Origin: JAKBCQ01 sp021807585
GTDB taxonomy: Bacteria > Planctomycetota > Planctomycetia > Isosphaerales > Isosphaeraceae
Direction of reading: 5' to 3'
DNA: 6,397 bases
Assembly: GCA_027325115.1 (NCBI GenBank)
Contig: DAHWFG010000122.1
Location: 1 to 6,397 of the forward strand
Shown: one piece after another, positions 1-5,585 of the stretch
Layout of the letters: each line of letters opens with the position of its first letter
Numbering within the stretch: position 1 is the first letter of the stretch
The notes under the pieces: generated by a model
The model's database searches: none
Told to the model about the DNA's origin: nothing
What the model saw: only the letters and a program-made list of their open reading frames with translations
Position numbers and translations under genes: made by a program

Positions 1-1616
1 ATAACAACCATCCCCTCAGAAGTCTCGGCGACTAAATAACTATCATGTAACTGAATCGCACGGATTGATTCGTCGCGATCGGCGACCAATAATCGACGTT
101 CGTCGTCGCGATCTCGCGTACTCGATCGATCGTCGACAATCGGACCGGAAGACCCCGATTCATCTCGAACCGCCGACGATTCTCGCAGGCTCGAAGCGTT
201 GAAATCGACCTCGCCACGCGCGATCGTACCGCTTGATCCCGACCCGTAATTCGCGCTCGATCCCGGTCCCGCGGGCGAGAACTCGTCGAAATCAACGGCC
301 GGGCCGATCGCCCCCGCGGGCGGAAGCGACTTCGCCCACGCAGGCTCGGGACGCGCCGCGAAAGCCCCCGCATCGGGCACGGGAAGCCTCGGCGCCGCCG
401 GAGCGGGAGCTTTAAACCATGTGTTTACTTGATCTCGCGAAAGCGGTTCGTCGAGCGGTCGATCGTCGACCAGAACGACTCTCGGCTCGGCCGGAGAACC
501 GTATCCCGCGCTCGAACCGCCGTATGAAGTCGCGACATATCCCGCGTTCGCCTCCGCATTCGCCGCGGCCTCGTCGCGCATCTTGCGGAACGTTTTCTCG
601 TCGGGAGGTTGCAGCTTGGCGTGCAGGTCGCTCGCCAAAAAGGTACGGCGAATCGCCGCGAGCATATTGGAATAGATCGATTGTCCGTCTTTGAATCGAA
701 CCTCCATCTTGGTGGGATGAACGTTGACGTCGATCTCCTCGGGAGGGATTTCCAGAAATAAATACGCGACGGGTACGCGTCCCGTCATCAAAAGCCCGCG
801 GTAAGCCTCGGCGAGGGCGTGACTCAACGATCGATCACGCACATACCTACCACCTATGAACAAATATTGGCTTTTATTGCTCGTGCGACTTTGCGTCGGA
901 TGGCACACGTATCCCCAAAGCCGACACGGGCCGAAATCGGCCTCGACCCAGAGGAGCGAATCGGCGAGTTCGCGGCCGTGAAACACCGATATCCGCTCGC
1001 GGATGCCCGCCACAGCGGGCAGATCGTGAACGAGCTTTCCCCCAGATCGGAAGGTAAATCGAATCGAAGGATGAGCGAGAGCGACACGTGCGAATGTTTC
1101 GGCGACGTGTCCCGCCTCGGTCGAATCGGATCGCAAAAAACCGCGGCGAACGGGGGTGTTGAAAAAAAGGTTTCGTACCTCGATAACGGTTCCGGTCGGG
1201 CAGCCGCACTCGCGAACCGGTCCCGCGACGCCCCCTTCGATCGTGATCTCGGCGCCCGATTCGGCGTCACGCGGCCGCGATTGACAACGCGTGCGGGAGA
1301 TCTCGGCAAGCGCCGCGAGCGCCTCGCCCCGAAAGCCAAGCGTGGCAATCCGCGCCAGGTCGTCGGCGTCTTTCAGCTTGCTCGTCGCGTGCGGCTCGAA
1401 TGCGACAGGGAGATCGTCGGGATCGATTCCCTTGCCGTCGTCGGCGATCCGGATCAGATCCTTCCCGCCCCGCTCCACCGCAACATCGATCCGCGTCGCT
1501 CCCGCGTCGATCGCGTTCTCGAGCAATTCTTTCACCGCCGAAGCCGGCCGTTCGATCACCTCGCCCGCGGCAATCTGATTGATCACCGATGCAGGCAGCC
1601 GATTGATAATCCCCAT
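1..1616 (-). CDS. mutL: DNA mismatch repair protein MutL (C-terminus cut by window edge)
   Basis: MutL couples mismatch recognition by MutS to strand incision in the cytoplasm. The 538 visible codons begin MGIINRLPASVINQIAAGEV and show the GHKL ATPase motifs in order: VKELLENAIDAG (28-39, catalytic E30 and Mg-binding N34), DDGKG (59-63), HATSK (76-80), GFRGEAL (94-100), FFNTP (151-155) and DVNVHPTK (296-303, with the conserved lysine at 303). The N-terminal domain ends near residue 335. A long Ala/Pro/Ser/Gly-rich linker covers about 336-510. The C-terminal dimerisation domain then starts (AIQLHDSYLVAETSEGMVV, 520-538) and the frame leaves the window, so the endonuclease motif cannot be judged. 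The start at 1616 gives the family's normal N-terminus and has a Shine-Dalgarno 10 nt upstream. It is transcribed divergently from the small membrane-protein gene. The identification is certain; only the truncation limits it. Confidence 0.97.
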   Translation of the reverse strand, partial: MGIINRLPASVINQIAAGEVIERPASAVKELLENAIDAGATRIDVAVERGGKDLIRIADDGKGIDPDDLPVAFEPHATSKLKDADDLARIATLGFRGEALAALAEISRTRCQSRPRDAESGAEITIEGGVAGPVRECGCPTGTVIEVRNLFFNTPVRRGFLRSDSTEAGHVAETFARVALAHPSIRFTFRSGGKLVHDLPAVAGIRERISVFHGRELADSLLWVEADFGPCRLWGYVCHPTQSRTSNKSQYLFIGGRYVRDRSLSHALAEAYRGLLMTGRVPVAYLFLEIPPEEIDVNVHPTKMEVRFKDGQSIYSNMLAAIRRTFLASDLHAKLQPPDEKTFRKMRDEAAANAEANAGYVATSYGGSSAGYGSPAEPRVVLVDDRPLDEPLSRDQVNTWFKAPAPAAPRLPVPDAGAFAARPEPAWAKSLPPAGAIGPAVDFDEFSPAGPGSSANYGSGSSGTIARGEVDFNASSLRESSAVRDESGSSGPIVDDRSSTRDRDDERRLLVADRDESIRAIQLHDSYLVAETSEGMVV

Positions 1617-1626
1617 CGCGATTCAT

Positions 1627-1633
1627 CCCTCCC
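1627..1633 (-). promoter_or_regulatory. Shine-Dalgarno of mutL
   Basis: The minus strand reads GGGAGGG, 10 nt before the mutL ATG at 1616. Another ATG at 1626 directly abuts this motif but is in a different frame, whose reading gives no MutL sequence. Spacing and homology both select 1616. Confidence 0.7.
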
Positions 1634-1654
1634 AACTATTCCATGCGAATCGGT

Positions 1655-1683
1655 ATTATAATCGCTGATCTTTCGTATAGAAA
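1655..1683 (-). promoter_or_regulatory. Candidate sigma70-type promoter for mutL
   Basis: The minus strand has a perfect -10 hexamer TATAAT at 1660-1655, about 40 nt upstream of the mutL start. A poor -35 match (TTTCTA at 1683-1678) lies 17 bp further upstream. The -10 match and position are seen directly; promoter function is inferred, and the -35 is weak. Confidence 0.3.
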
Positions 1684-1728
1684 GCGGGTCGCGATCCCGC
1701 GCCCACCGACGACGCCAAAACAAGTTTA

Positions 1729-1770
1729 TTGTTATTAATATTTATAATTTAATATTTTATCGATATCGAT
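1729..1770 (+). promoter_or_regulatory. AT-rich divergent control region with a palindrome
   Basis: Between the divergent mutL and DUF2784-like genes lies an almost GC-free tract. It contains a direct repeat TTAATATTT (1735-1743 and 1749-1757, offset 14 bp), a TATAAT at 1743-1748, a possible pair TTGTTA (1729-1734) and TATTTT (1753-1758) with an 18-bp spacer, and a perfect 12-bp palindrome ATCGATATCGAT (1759-1770). The palindrome sits about 60 bp before the plus-strand start and could be an operator. Base composition and repeats are visible; the regulatory role is inferred. The rest of the 1617-1828 gap shows nothing else. Confidence 0.3.
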
Positions 1771-1828
1771 CACGCGAATTCCAAATCTCCCTTTCGTCTC
1801 GCGTCGATCGAGTTTACCATCGGTCGAC

Positions 1829-2233
1829 ATGTCGTCGATCACGCTTCAGCTTTTGGACAAATTCTTCTTCACCTTCCACACGATCCGGGTCGCGTTCAAC
1901 ATCGTCGGCCGGGCTCGGCGCAAGACTCGGCGCCTTCATCGGATCACCGTCCCCCTCACCGCCTTTTCCTGGTTAATACCGGAAGCGTTTCACGGCCGGG
2001 GCTACTGTTTATGTACCGACTCGCATTTCCGTGTCCGCCGCGCGCTCGGATTCCATGACGTTGAATCATCATACGTCCAGTTACTGATTAACCATATACT
2101 TGCAATCGAGCTTGCTCGGCCGACGATCACCGCCTTCGCGCTGGTCGTCGCAGCCGCGACGATCGGCTATCGGCGAAATCTGCGAGCCCCGGCCGCGACG
2201 CCAAGCCCTTTGGATCAATCAGCTAACATGTAA
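1829..2233 (+). CDS. DUF2784-like small membrane protein
   Basis: This is a 134-aa protein of unknown biochemical function. It resembles small DUF2784-type membrane proteins, whose shape I recall as a 'FHT...FN..GW' first helix, 'TR..H..T...T..SW', then 'GYC..TDWHW.VR..LG' and a 'SY' before the last helix. Here one reads FTFHTIRVAFNIVG (14-27), KTRRLHRITVPLTAFSW (32-48), GYCLCTDSHFRVRRALG (58-74) and SSY (80-82). Probable hydrophobic helices are about 8-27, 39-54, 83-96 and 100-114, followed by a basic tail. The length fits the family. Residues 28 and 30 are Arg, and 65 and 67 are Ser and Phe, where I expect Trp, so it is divergent or possibly decaying. The ATG at 1829 lacks a clear Shine-Dalgarno. 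The gene stands alone, divergent from mutL and convergent with the phosphodiesterase. The family assignment is from memory of the motif pattern. Confidence 0.65.
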   Translation: MSSITLQLLDKFFFTFHTIRVAFNIVGRARRKTRRLHRITVPLTAFSWLIPEAFHGRGYCLCTDSHFRVRRALGFHDVESSYVQLLINHILAIELARPTITAFALVVAAATIGYRRNLRAPAATPSPLDQSANM

Positions 2234-2320
2234 TATTATCATATTTTTATTTATATAAATTTCGATTGGGATCGCGTCTTCGCATCATGCGATGAATCGA
2301 GTTCGATCGTTCGGGGCGAG

Positions 2321-2341
2321 GGTCGACGGCGCCGTTCGACC
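2321..2341. other. Weak hairpin in the convergent intergenic gap
   Basis: The 140-bp gap 2234-2373 separates two convergent genes. It starts AT-rich, with the palindrome ATTTATATAAAT near 2250. It also contains GGTCGA (2321-2326) pairing with TCGACC (2336-2341) around a CGGCGCCG core. No T-run follows on either strand, so a bidirectional terminator is only a possibility. Nothing else stands out in the gap. Confidence 0.25.
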
Positions 2342-2373
2342 TGCGCGGTTTGATTCGAAGACCGATCCTCATC

Positions 2374-2856
2374 TCAAGATATGACGAGAAATTCGAGATG
2401 ATTGCTCGATAAATCCAGAACGGCGACGGTCCATTGTCGCGAACGATGGAGTGCGCCGGGGTTGATTCGACGAGTCGATTCTTCGCCGTCGTCGAATGCG
2501 ACGTGCGTATGCCCGTAGAACAGATAATCGGGTTTTTCACCGATGAGACGACGGAATTCTCGCGCCAAATGGCCGTGAGTCACGCCGATTCGCTTCCCTT
2601 CGAGCGTGATCAAACCGCCATATCCCAGGCACGCTCCGCCGATCTCTTGAATCGCCGAGCGGATCGCCTCCTCTTCAAAATCATTATTACCGAAAACAAA
2701 GTACGTAGCCACGCCGGCGAACGTGGCGATGATATCAGGCTGAGTGAGATCGCCGCAGTGTATAATCGTCTCGGCGCCGTGACGAGCGAGCAGAGCGACC
2801 GCCGACGCGGTCCGTCGATACTGATCGTGCGTGTCCGAAATGATGCCGAGACGCAT
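2374..2856 (-). CDS. YfcE/MJ0936-family metallophosphodiesterase
   Basis: This is a 160-aa single-domain calcineurin-like phosphoesterase, probably cytosolic, hydrolysing phosphodiester bonds with two divalent metals. Family members such as YfcE are active on artificial phosphodiesters, but the natural substrate is generally unknown. All metal-site motifs are present in order: SDTHD (7-11), CGD (34-36), GNND (56-59), THGH (93-96), GHTH (115-118) and NPGA (132-135). The length is normal for the family (about 150-185 aa) and nothing is missing. The ATG at 2856 is preceded by AAGGA 8 nt upstream and places the first strand MRLGIISDTHD right at the N-terminus, as is typical. The gene stands alone: a terminator-like hairpin lies just upstream, and a convergent gene lies downstream. 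Its neighbours do not indicate a pathway. Confidence 0.92.
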   Translation of the reverse strand: MRLGIISDTHDQYRRTASAVALLARHGAETIIHCGDLTQPDIIATFAGVATYFVFGNNDFEEEAIRSAIQEIGGACLGYGGLITLEGKRIGVTHGHLAREFRRLIGEKPDYLFYGHTHVAFDDGEESTRRINPGALHRSRQWTVAVLDLSSNHLEFLVIS

Positions 2857-2864
2857 CGAGTCGA

Positions 2865-2869
2865 TCCTT
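2865..2869 (-). promoter_or_regulatory. Shine-Dalgarno of the phosphodiesterase gene
   Basis: The minus strand reads AAGGA, 8 nt before the ATG at 2856, which supports that start. Confidence 0.6.
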
Positions 2870-2909
2870 GATTAGCGATGATTGAACGAAGAATGACGAA
2901 GATCACGTG

Positions 2910-2932
2910 AAAAATCGGCGCGAATTCGCCGA
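2910..2932 (-). terminator. Intrinsic terminator on the minus strand
   Basis: Read on the minus strand, TCGGCG (2932-2927) and CGCCGA (2920-2915) form a 6-bp GC-rich stem around the loop AATTCG, followed directly by TTTTT (2914-2910). This has classical intrinsic-terminator form, though the stem is short. It lies upstream of the phosphodiesterase start and about 640 nt past the end of lldP. It therefore suggests a minus-strand transcription unit ending here and covering the otherwise gene-free 2960-3543 stretch. Confidence 0.5.
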
Positions 2933-2952
2933 AACACTGGCTCGACACGATC

Positions 2953-2987
2953 CGATCTGTTAAGATCTTATATGAGTCATCAGATCG
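2953..2987. repeat. Nested palindromes upstream of the phosphodiesterase gene
   Basis: A perfect 10-bp palindrome TAAGATCTTA (2961-2970) lies inside a 7-bp inverted repeat, CGATCTG (2953-2959) and CAGATCG (2981-2987). This could be an operator or part of an RNA hairpin. It overlaps the TAA at 2962-2960 that closes the last frame of the suspected decayed minus-strand gene. The function is unknown. Confidence 0.35.
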
Positions 2988-3178
2988 CGAACCCGATAAG
3001 CCGCTCGACGCATCGGAACGCGGGATGAGAAGGCTCGGCGCTCGATCCCGTCGATCGGGTCGCGCGATCGGCCGAGTGAAAACGGTCGCTCGCGGGAAGG
3101 ATTGCGAAACGCCGCCCAGCACGCGGATATCGCGAAACCCTTCCCAGTTTTCGCCCGCGATCCGCGGGGAGGTTTGCC

Positions 3179-3403
3179 ATGTCGCTTTTAACACGTATTC
3201 CTCCGACCATTCTCCCGTTTCGTGCGGAATTTCCTCACGAAACCAAGGCTTTAATCCCTCCCGCCAAACCCGTCCGCCACGCCGAAGCACCCGACCGCGG
3301 CTACCATACCGATCGATCCGAAGCTCCCGACTCGGGTACTTCGCTCGATCGCGAACAGCCCGATGCCGGAGTCGATCGCGGCGAATGGGCCTCCGACTCC
3401 TGA
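3179..3403 (+). CDS. Small hypothetical ORF with a strong ribosome-binding site
   Basis: This is a 74-aa open frame starting MSLLTRIPPTILPFRAEFPH and ending EWASDS. It is proline-rich in the first half and rich in Asp, Glu and Arg in the second. No domain, signal peptide or membrane segment is visible, and I do not recognise it. Its main support is a near-ideal Shine-Dalgarno, GGGGAGG at 3166-3172 with a 6-nt gap to the ATG, plus unremarkable codon use. Against it, the frame lies exactly antisense (same codon boundaries) to part of the suspected decayed minus-strand gene, so complementary codons make both look coding. Two hairpins follow the TGA. Only one of the two readings is likely to be right. 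Confidence 0.3.
   Translation: MSLLTRIPPTILPFRAEFPHETKALIPPAKPVRHAEAPDRGYHTDRSEAPDSGTSLDREQPDAGVDRGEWASDS
3310..3351. other. Long imperfect hairpin
   Basis: Three nested arm pairs are stacked on one axis: CGATCGA (3310-3316) with TCGATCG (3345-3351), CGAAG (3319-3323) with CTTCG (3339-3343), and CCCGA (3326-3330) with TCGGG (3332-3336). Together they make a 42-nt foldback with only small internal loops. It lies inside the small plus-strand ORF and antisense to the suspected decayed gene. It could be structured RNA or chance in palindrome-rich DNA. Confidence 0.3.
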
Positions 3404-3452
3404 TCCGCTAGAGCGGAGCGGTCGGGCCAGGAAACGGGACGTTCCTGGACCC
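3404..3452. other. Two adjacent hairpins after the small plus-strand ORF
   Basis: TCCGCT (3404-3409) pairs with AGCGGA (3412-3417). Just after it, GGGCCAGGAA (3424-3433) pairs with TTCCTGG and, across a bulged A, CCC (3442-3452). The position right behind the TGA of the 3179-3403 ORF would suit a terminator or 3' stabiliser, but no T-run follows, so the role is open. Confidence 0.3.
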
Positions 3453-3490
3453 CGAAGGCCCCACCGCACCATTCTATCAATTTCCCAAGC

Positions 3491-3518
3491 ACGACGCCGG
3501 AATCAAAACCGGCGTCGT
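3491..3518 (-). terminator. Strong hairpin downstream of lldP
   Basis: A perfect 10-bp stem joins ACGACGCCGG (3491-3500) and CCGGCGTCGT (3509-3518) around an 8-nt loop. It lies 52-79 nt past the lldP stop. Neither strand shows a proper T-run after it, so it is either a non-canonical terminator or a 3'-end stabilising structure for the lldP transcript. It also falls inside the first frame of the suspected decayed gene. Confidence 0.45.
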
Positions 3519-3569
3519 CGCGTTTCAATCGCGTCGATTCCAATCACCCCTCATCAATAAACTTATGGA

Positions 3570-5312
3570 TTACAATCGCGCCTGAATCCAAACGATCAAT
3601 CCCACCAATAACGCGAGCGCCAGGCTGTGACGGAACACCCCACGAAGCAGCTTCCCCTCGTGTCCGTGCTCTCCCGTCGCCGCCGCGGCGACCACGATTG
3701 ATTGCGCGTCGATCATTTTCCCCATCACTCCCCCGGCCGTATTCGCCGACGCCATCAAAATCGGGCTAAGCGCAAGCGCCTTCGCCGTAACCACTTGCAA
3801 ATTGCCGAATAACACGTTGCTCGAAGTGTCCGAACCCGTCAACGCAACCCCCAGCCACCCCAAGAGTGTGCCGAAAATCGGGTAGAGATCTCGTCCCACA
3901 CGCGTAAAGGCCAATCCCAACACCGCGTCCATCCCCGAATACTTGGTCACAAAACCAAGCGCCAACATCGCCGCAATCGCGCCGATCGCCGGAATCAGCC
4001 GACGCAACGTCGCCGCAAACGTCAACGCCATTCGACCCGGAGGCACTCCCAATAGCAGTCCGCTCACCACCGCCGCGACGAAAATCGCCGTTCCTGTCGA
4101 GGAAAGCGGAGTGATATCGATCGTCGCGGTCTCGGCGGACTCGGGTGTCGGATTCGCGGGCCCGCCCACCTCGACACCTTTCACCACCTTCAAATGCAAC
4201 CACGGCGCCGCGGGCTTCCACGAAGTCCGTTCGTCAAGCCAGGGCTTAACCCCCTTGATACCCAGCTCCTTGATCGCGGGCGTTCCCCAAATCAGCACCG
4301 TCAGCGTCAATATGCCAAACGGCGACCACGCCCGCGCTATCGCCCCAGACGTCAAGCGTCTCGAACCTTCCATACCGTGCGCGATCGAACCGACCGCACG
4401 AAGCGGAGGCGATTGAAAATCTGCTTGTGTCTGAATATTACGATCGATCGATTCCCCTCGAAAGACCGCCGCGTCTTCACCCGGGAAACGCCACACGTCG
4501 CGCGGACGCCAAAACTTAAGCAGCACGATCCCCGCGGCGAGACTCGCCACCGACGCGGCGATATCGACCAGCTCGAAACCGACATAATTCGACCACGCGA
4601 ATTGCGTGACCGCGAACGTTCCTCCCACGACGACGAGAATCGGCCAAACCGCCAACGTCGCCTTGCCCCCGGCGAGCGTCGCCACCAACCATGCTGGAAT
4701 GATCAACGATAACGGTGGTAAGATCCGACCCGTCGTTGCGCTCAATAACTCCACATCAATCTTCGTCAGTTTGGCGAGCGTCCGGATCGGCGTCCCGATC
4801 GATCCCCACGCAACGGGCGCCGTGTTCGCAATCAAACAGAGTAGCGCGGCATGAAACGGTTGAAAACCGAGCCCCACCAGAAAGGCGGCCGAAATCGCCA
4901 CCGGCGCGCCGAAACCCGCCGCCCCCTCAATAAACGCGCCGAAACAAAACGCGACCAATACAACCTGAACCCTCCGATCCGCCGAAAGACCCGCGATCGA
5001 CGCCTTCATCACGTCGAATCGACCCGTGTCGACGACAATCTGATAAAGAAACACCGCCGCCACAATCAACCAGATGATCTGAAAGATCGCGAATACGACC
5101 CCGCAAACCGCACTCGCCGCGGCGGGCGCCAAAGGCATCCCAAACCCGAGTACCGCAACCGCGAACGCCGTCAGAAACCCGCCCGTCGCCGCGACCCAAG
5201 CCGCAACCCGACCGCTCGCCAATAAACCCAACAAAGTCAACACCGGAAGCGCCGCGAGCGCCGTCGACCCGAACCGCCAGTGCAGCGGATCGTAATTTTG
5301 AATCCAATACAT
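3570..5312 (-). CDS. lldP: L-lactate permease, LldP/LctP family
   Basis: This inner-membrane transporter takes up L-lactate (and often D-lactate or glycolate) with protons. The 580 aa are dominated by hydrophobic helices, with the family signatures GAFIEGAAGFGAPVAI (125-140), NTAPVAWGSIGTP (163-175), GSDTSSNVLFGNLQ (493-506) and ANTAGGVMGKMIDAQSIVVA (523-542). The N-terminus YDPLHWRF is also typical of the family. A hydrophilic stretch at about 268-330 and a long loop at about 345-405 make it slightly longer than the E. coli LldP and GlcA proteins (about 550-560 aa). The ATG at 5312 is the most upstream start, because TAA and TGA stand in frame 9-12 nt before it. No clear Shine-Dalgarno is present. 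It appears monocistronic, with its own AT-rich upstream region and a hairpin behind it. No lactate dehydrogenase or lldR-type regulator lies in the window, so the exact substrate among lactate and glycolate is inferred from family only. Confidence 0.93.
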   Translation of the reverse strand: MYWIQNYDPLHWRFGSTALAALPVLTLLGLLASGRVAAWVAATGGFLTAFAVAVLGFGMPLAPAAASAVCGVVFAIFQIIWLIVAAVFLYQIVVDTGRFDVMKASIAGLSADRRVQVVLVAFCFGAFIEGAAGFGAPVAISAAFLVGLGFQPFHAALLCLIANTAPVAWGSIGTPIRTLAKLTKIDVELLSATTGRILPPLSLIIPAWLVATLAGGKATLAVWPILVVVGGTFAVTQFAWSNYVGFELVDIAASVASLAAGIVLLKFWRPRDVWRFPGEDAAVFRGESIDRNIQTQADFQSPPLRAVGSIAHGMEGSRRLTSGAIARAWSPFGILTLTVLIWGTPAIKELGIKGVKPWLDERTSWKPAAPWLHLKVVKGVEVGGPANPTPESAETATIDITPLSSTGTAIFVAAVVSGLLLGVPPGRMALTFAATLRRLIPAIGAIAAMLALGFVTKYSGMDAVLGLAFTRVGRDLYPIFGTLLGWLGVALTGSDTSSNVLFGNLQVVTAKALALSPILMASANTAGGVMGKMIDAQSIVVAAAATGEHGHEGKLLRGVFRHSLALALLVGLIVWIQARL

Positions 5313-5325
5313 GGATGATCATTAC

Positions 5326-5405
5326 TCGGTTGCAGGGAAGGTACGAACGAGCAAACATCTTCGTGGAACCGGACGCTCCGAACAAGACCCGACGTTCGCA
5401 ACCGA
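5326..5405 (-). promoter_or_regulatory. Long-range inverted repeat in the lldP leader
   Basis: TCGGTTGC (5326-5333) is perfectly complementary to GCAACCGA (5398-5405). Directly stacked inside it, GAACG (5345-5349) pairs with CGTTC (5393-5397), giving 13 bp with an 11-nt bulge on one side. In the lldP mRNA this would close a domain ending about 13 nt before the start codon. It could act on translation or be a protein-binding region. It matches no riboswitch class I recognise. Confidence 0.35.
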
Positions 5406-5435
5406 CTCAATATTAATAGATAACTAAATCAACAC

Positions 5436-5464
5436 ATTATATGATTCTTTTAGTTTTGAAATAA
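5436..5464 (-). promoter_or_regulatory. Candidate promoter for lldP
   Basis: In the AT-rich island upstream of lldP the minus strand has a perfect TATAAT at 5441-5436. A weak TTATTT (5464-5459) lies 17 bp further upstream in the -35 position. A start site about 8 nt downstream would give a leader of roughly 115 nt that includes the inverted repeat. Only the -10 is convincing. Confidence 0.35.
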
Positions 5465-5513
5465 CAATTATGAACTGTTTCAATATTTCTGTGAACCTAG
5501 AGAAATGATGAAA

Positions 5514-5545
5514 GATCGCCCCGAGGTTCGGGCCTCGAGGCGATC
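5514..5545 (-). terminator. Terminator-like hairpin after the unknown right-edge gene
   Basis: The arms at 5514-5526 and 5533-5545 pair in 12 of 13 positions (one C-A mismatch) around the loop TTCGGG. On the minus strand, the short T-rich run TTTCATCATTTCT follows. It lies about 40 nt past the stop at 5586 and separates that gene from lldP, so it probably ends the right-edge transcript. Confidence 0.55.
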
Positions 5546-5571
5546 GCGGGGGAAGGTTATTTCCGGCCGGT

Positions 5572-5585
5572 TCGTTCGCGAACGA
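5572..5585. repeat. 14-bp perfect palindrome abutting a stop codon
   Basis: TCGTTCGCGAACGA is perfectly self-complementary and touches the stop codon of the minus-strand gene ending at 5586. A second palindrome, CCGGCCGG, follows at 5563-5570. Both could be part of the 3'-end structure of that transcript. Confidence 0.4.

Larger units (their letters stand above)
2960..3543 (-). pseudogene. Possible decayed minus-strand gene spread over several frames
   Basis: No intact gene occupies this stretch, but protein-like sequence runs through successive minus-strand frames. From a TTG at 3543, 27 nt after the lldP stop, one frame reads RDDAGFDSGVVLGKLIEWCG and onward, staying natural-looking to about 3395. 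A second frame continues with AAIDSGIGLFAIERSTRVGS and a hydrophobic IGMVAAVGCFGVADGFGG until its stop at 3251. A third frame then reads REGLKPWFREEIPHETGEWS, then EEYVLKATWQTSPRIAGENW and FRDIRVLGGVSQSFPRATVF. Towards the end, the second frame resumes with DPIDGIERRAF and closes with TAA at 2960. A terminator follows about 30 nt later. At least three frame changes would be needed. I do not recognise the family. The alternatives are chance open frames in GC-rich DNA or the plus-strand small ORF that overlaps it. Confidence 0.3.

Noticed and set aside
233..694. Plus-strand open frames opposite mutL
   Set aside because: They are Arg/Pro/Ser-rich, lack recognisable motifs, and lie antisense to unambiguous MutL linker sequence.
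819..1661. A 280-aa plus-strand open frame
   Set aside because: It is exactly antisense to the MutL ATPase domain, whose motifs are all intact on the minus strand. It shows no domain of its own.
2280..2292. TCGCAT-C-ATGCGA as a terminator
   Set aside because: The arms are separated by one base, which leaves only about 4 bp of usable stem, and no T-run follows.
2434..2871. A 145-aa plus-strand open frame
   Set aside because: It lies antisense to the phosphodiesterase, which has every catalytic motif on the minus strand.
2610..3290. A single 226-aa minus-strand gene
   Set aside because: Its second half runs through the terminator and then over the phosphodiesterase gene in a wrong frame. Only the part at about 3290-3050 looks protein-like, so it is treated as a fragment of the possible pseudogene.
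3025..3411. A 128-aa plus-strand open frame
   Set aside because: Its composition is dominated by Arg and Ser with no motif, typical of a non-coding frame in GC-rich DNA. The 3179 start in another frame is the better plus-strand candidate.
2857..3569. Mobile element or CRISPR explanation for the gene-poor stretch
   Set aside because: No terminal inverted repeats with flanking duplications, no transposase-like motif and no regularly spaced repeats were found.
4194..5225. Plus-strand frames opposite lldP
   Set aside because: They are basic, repetitive in Arg/Pro/Asn, and antisense to a clear transporter.
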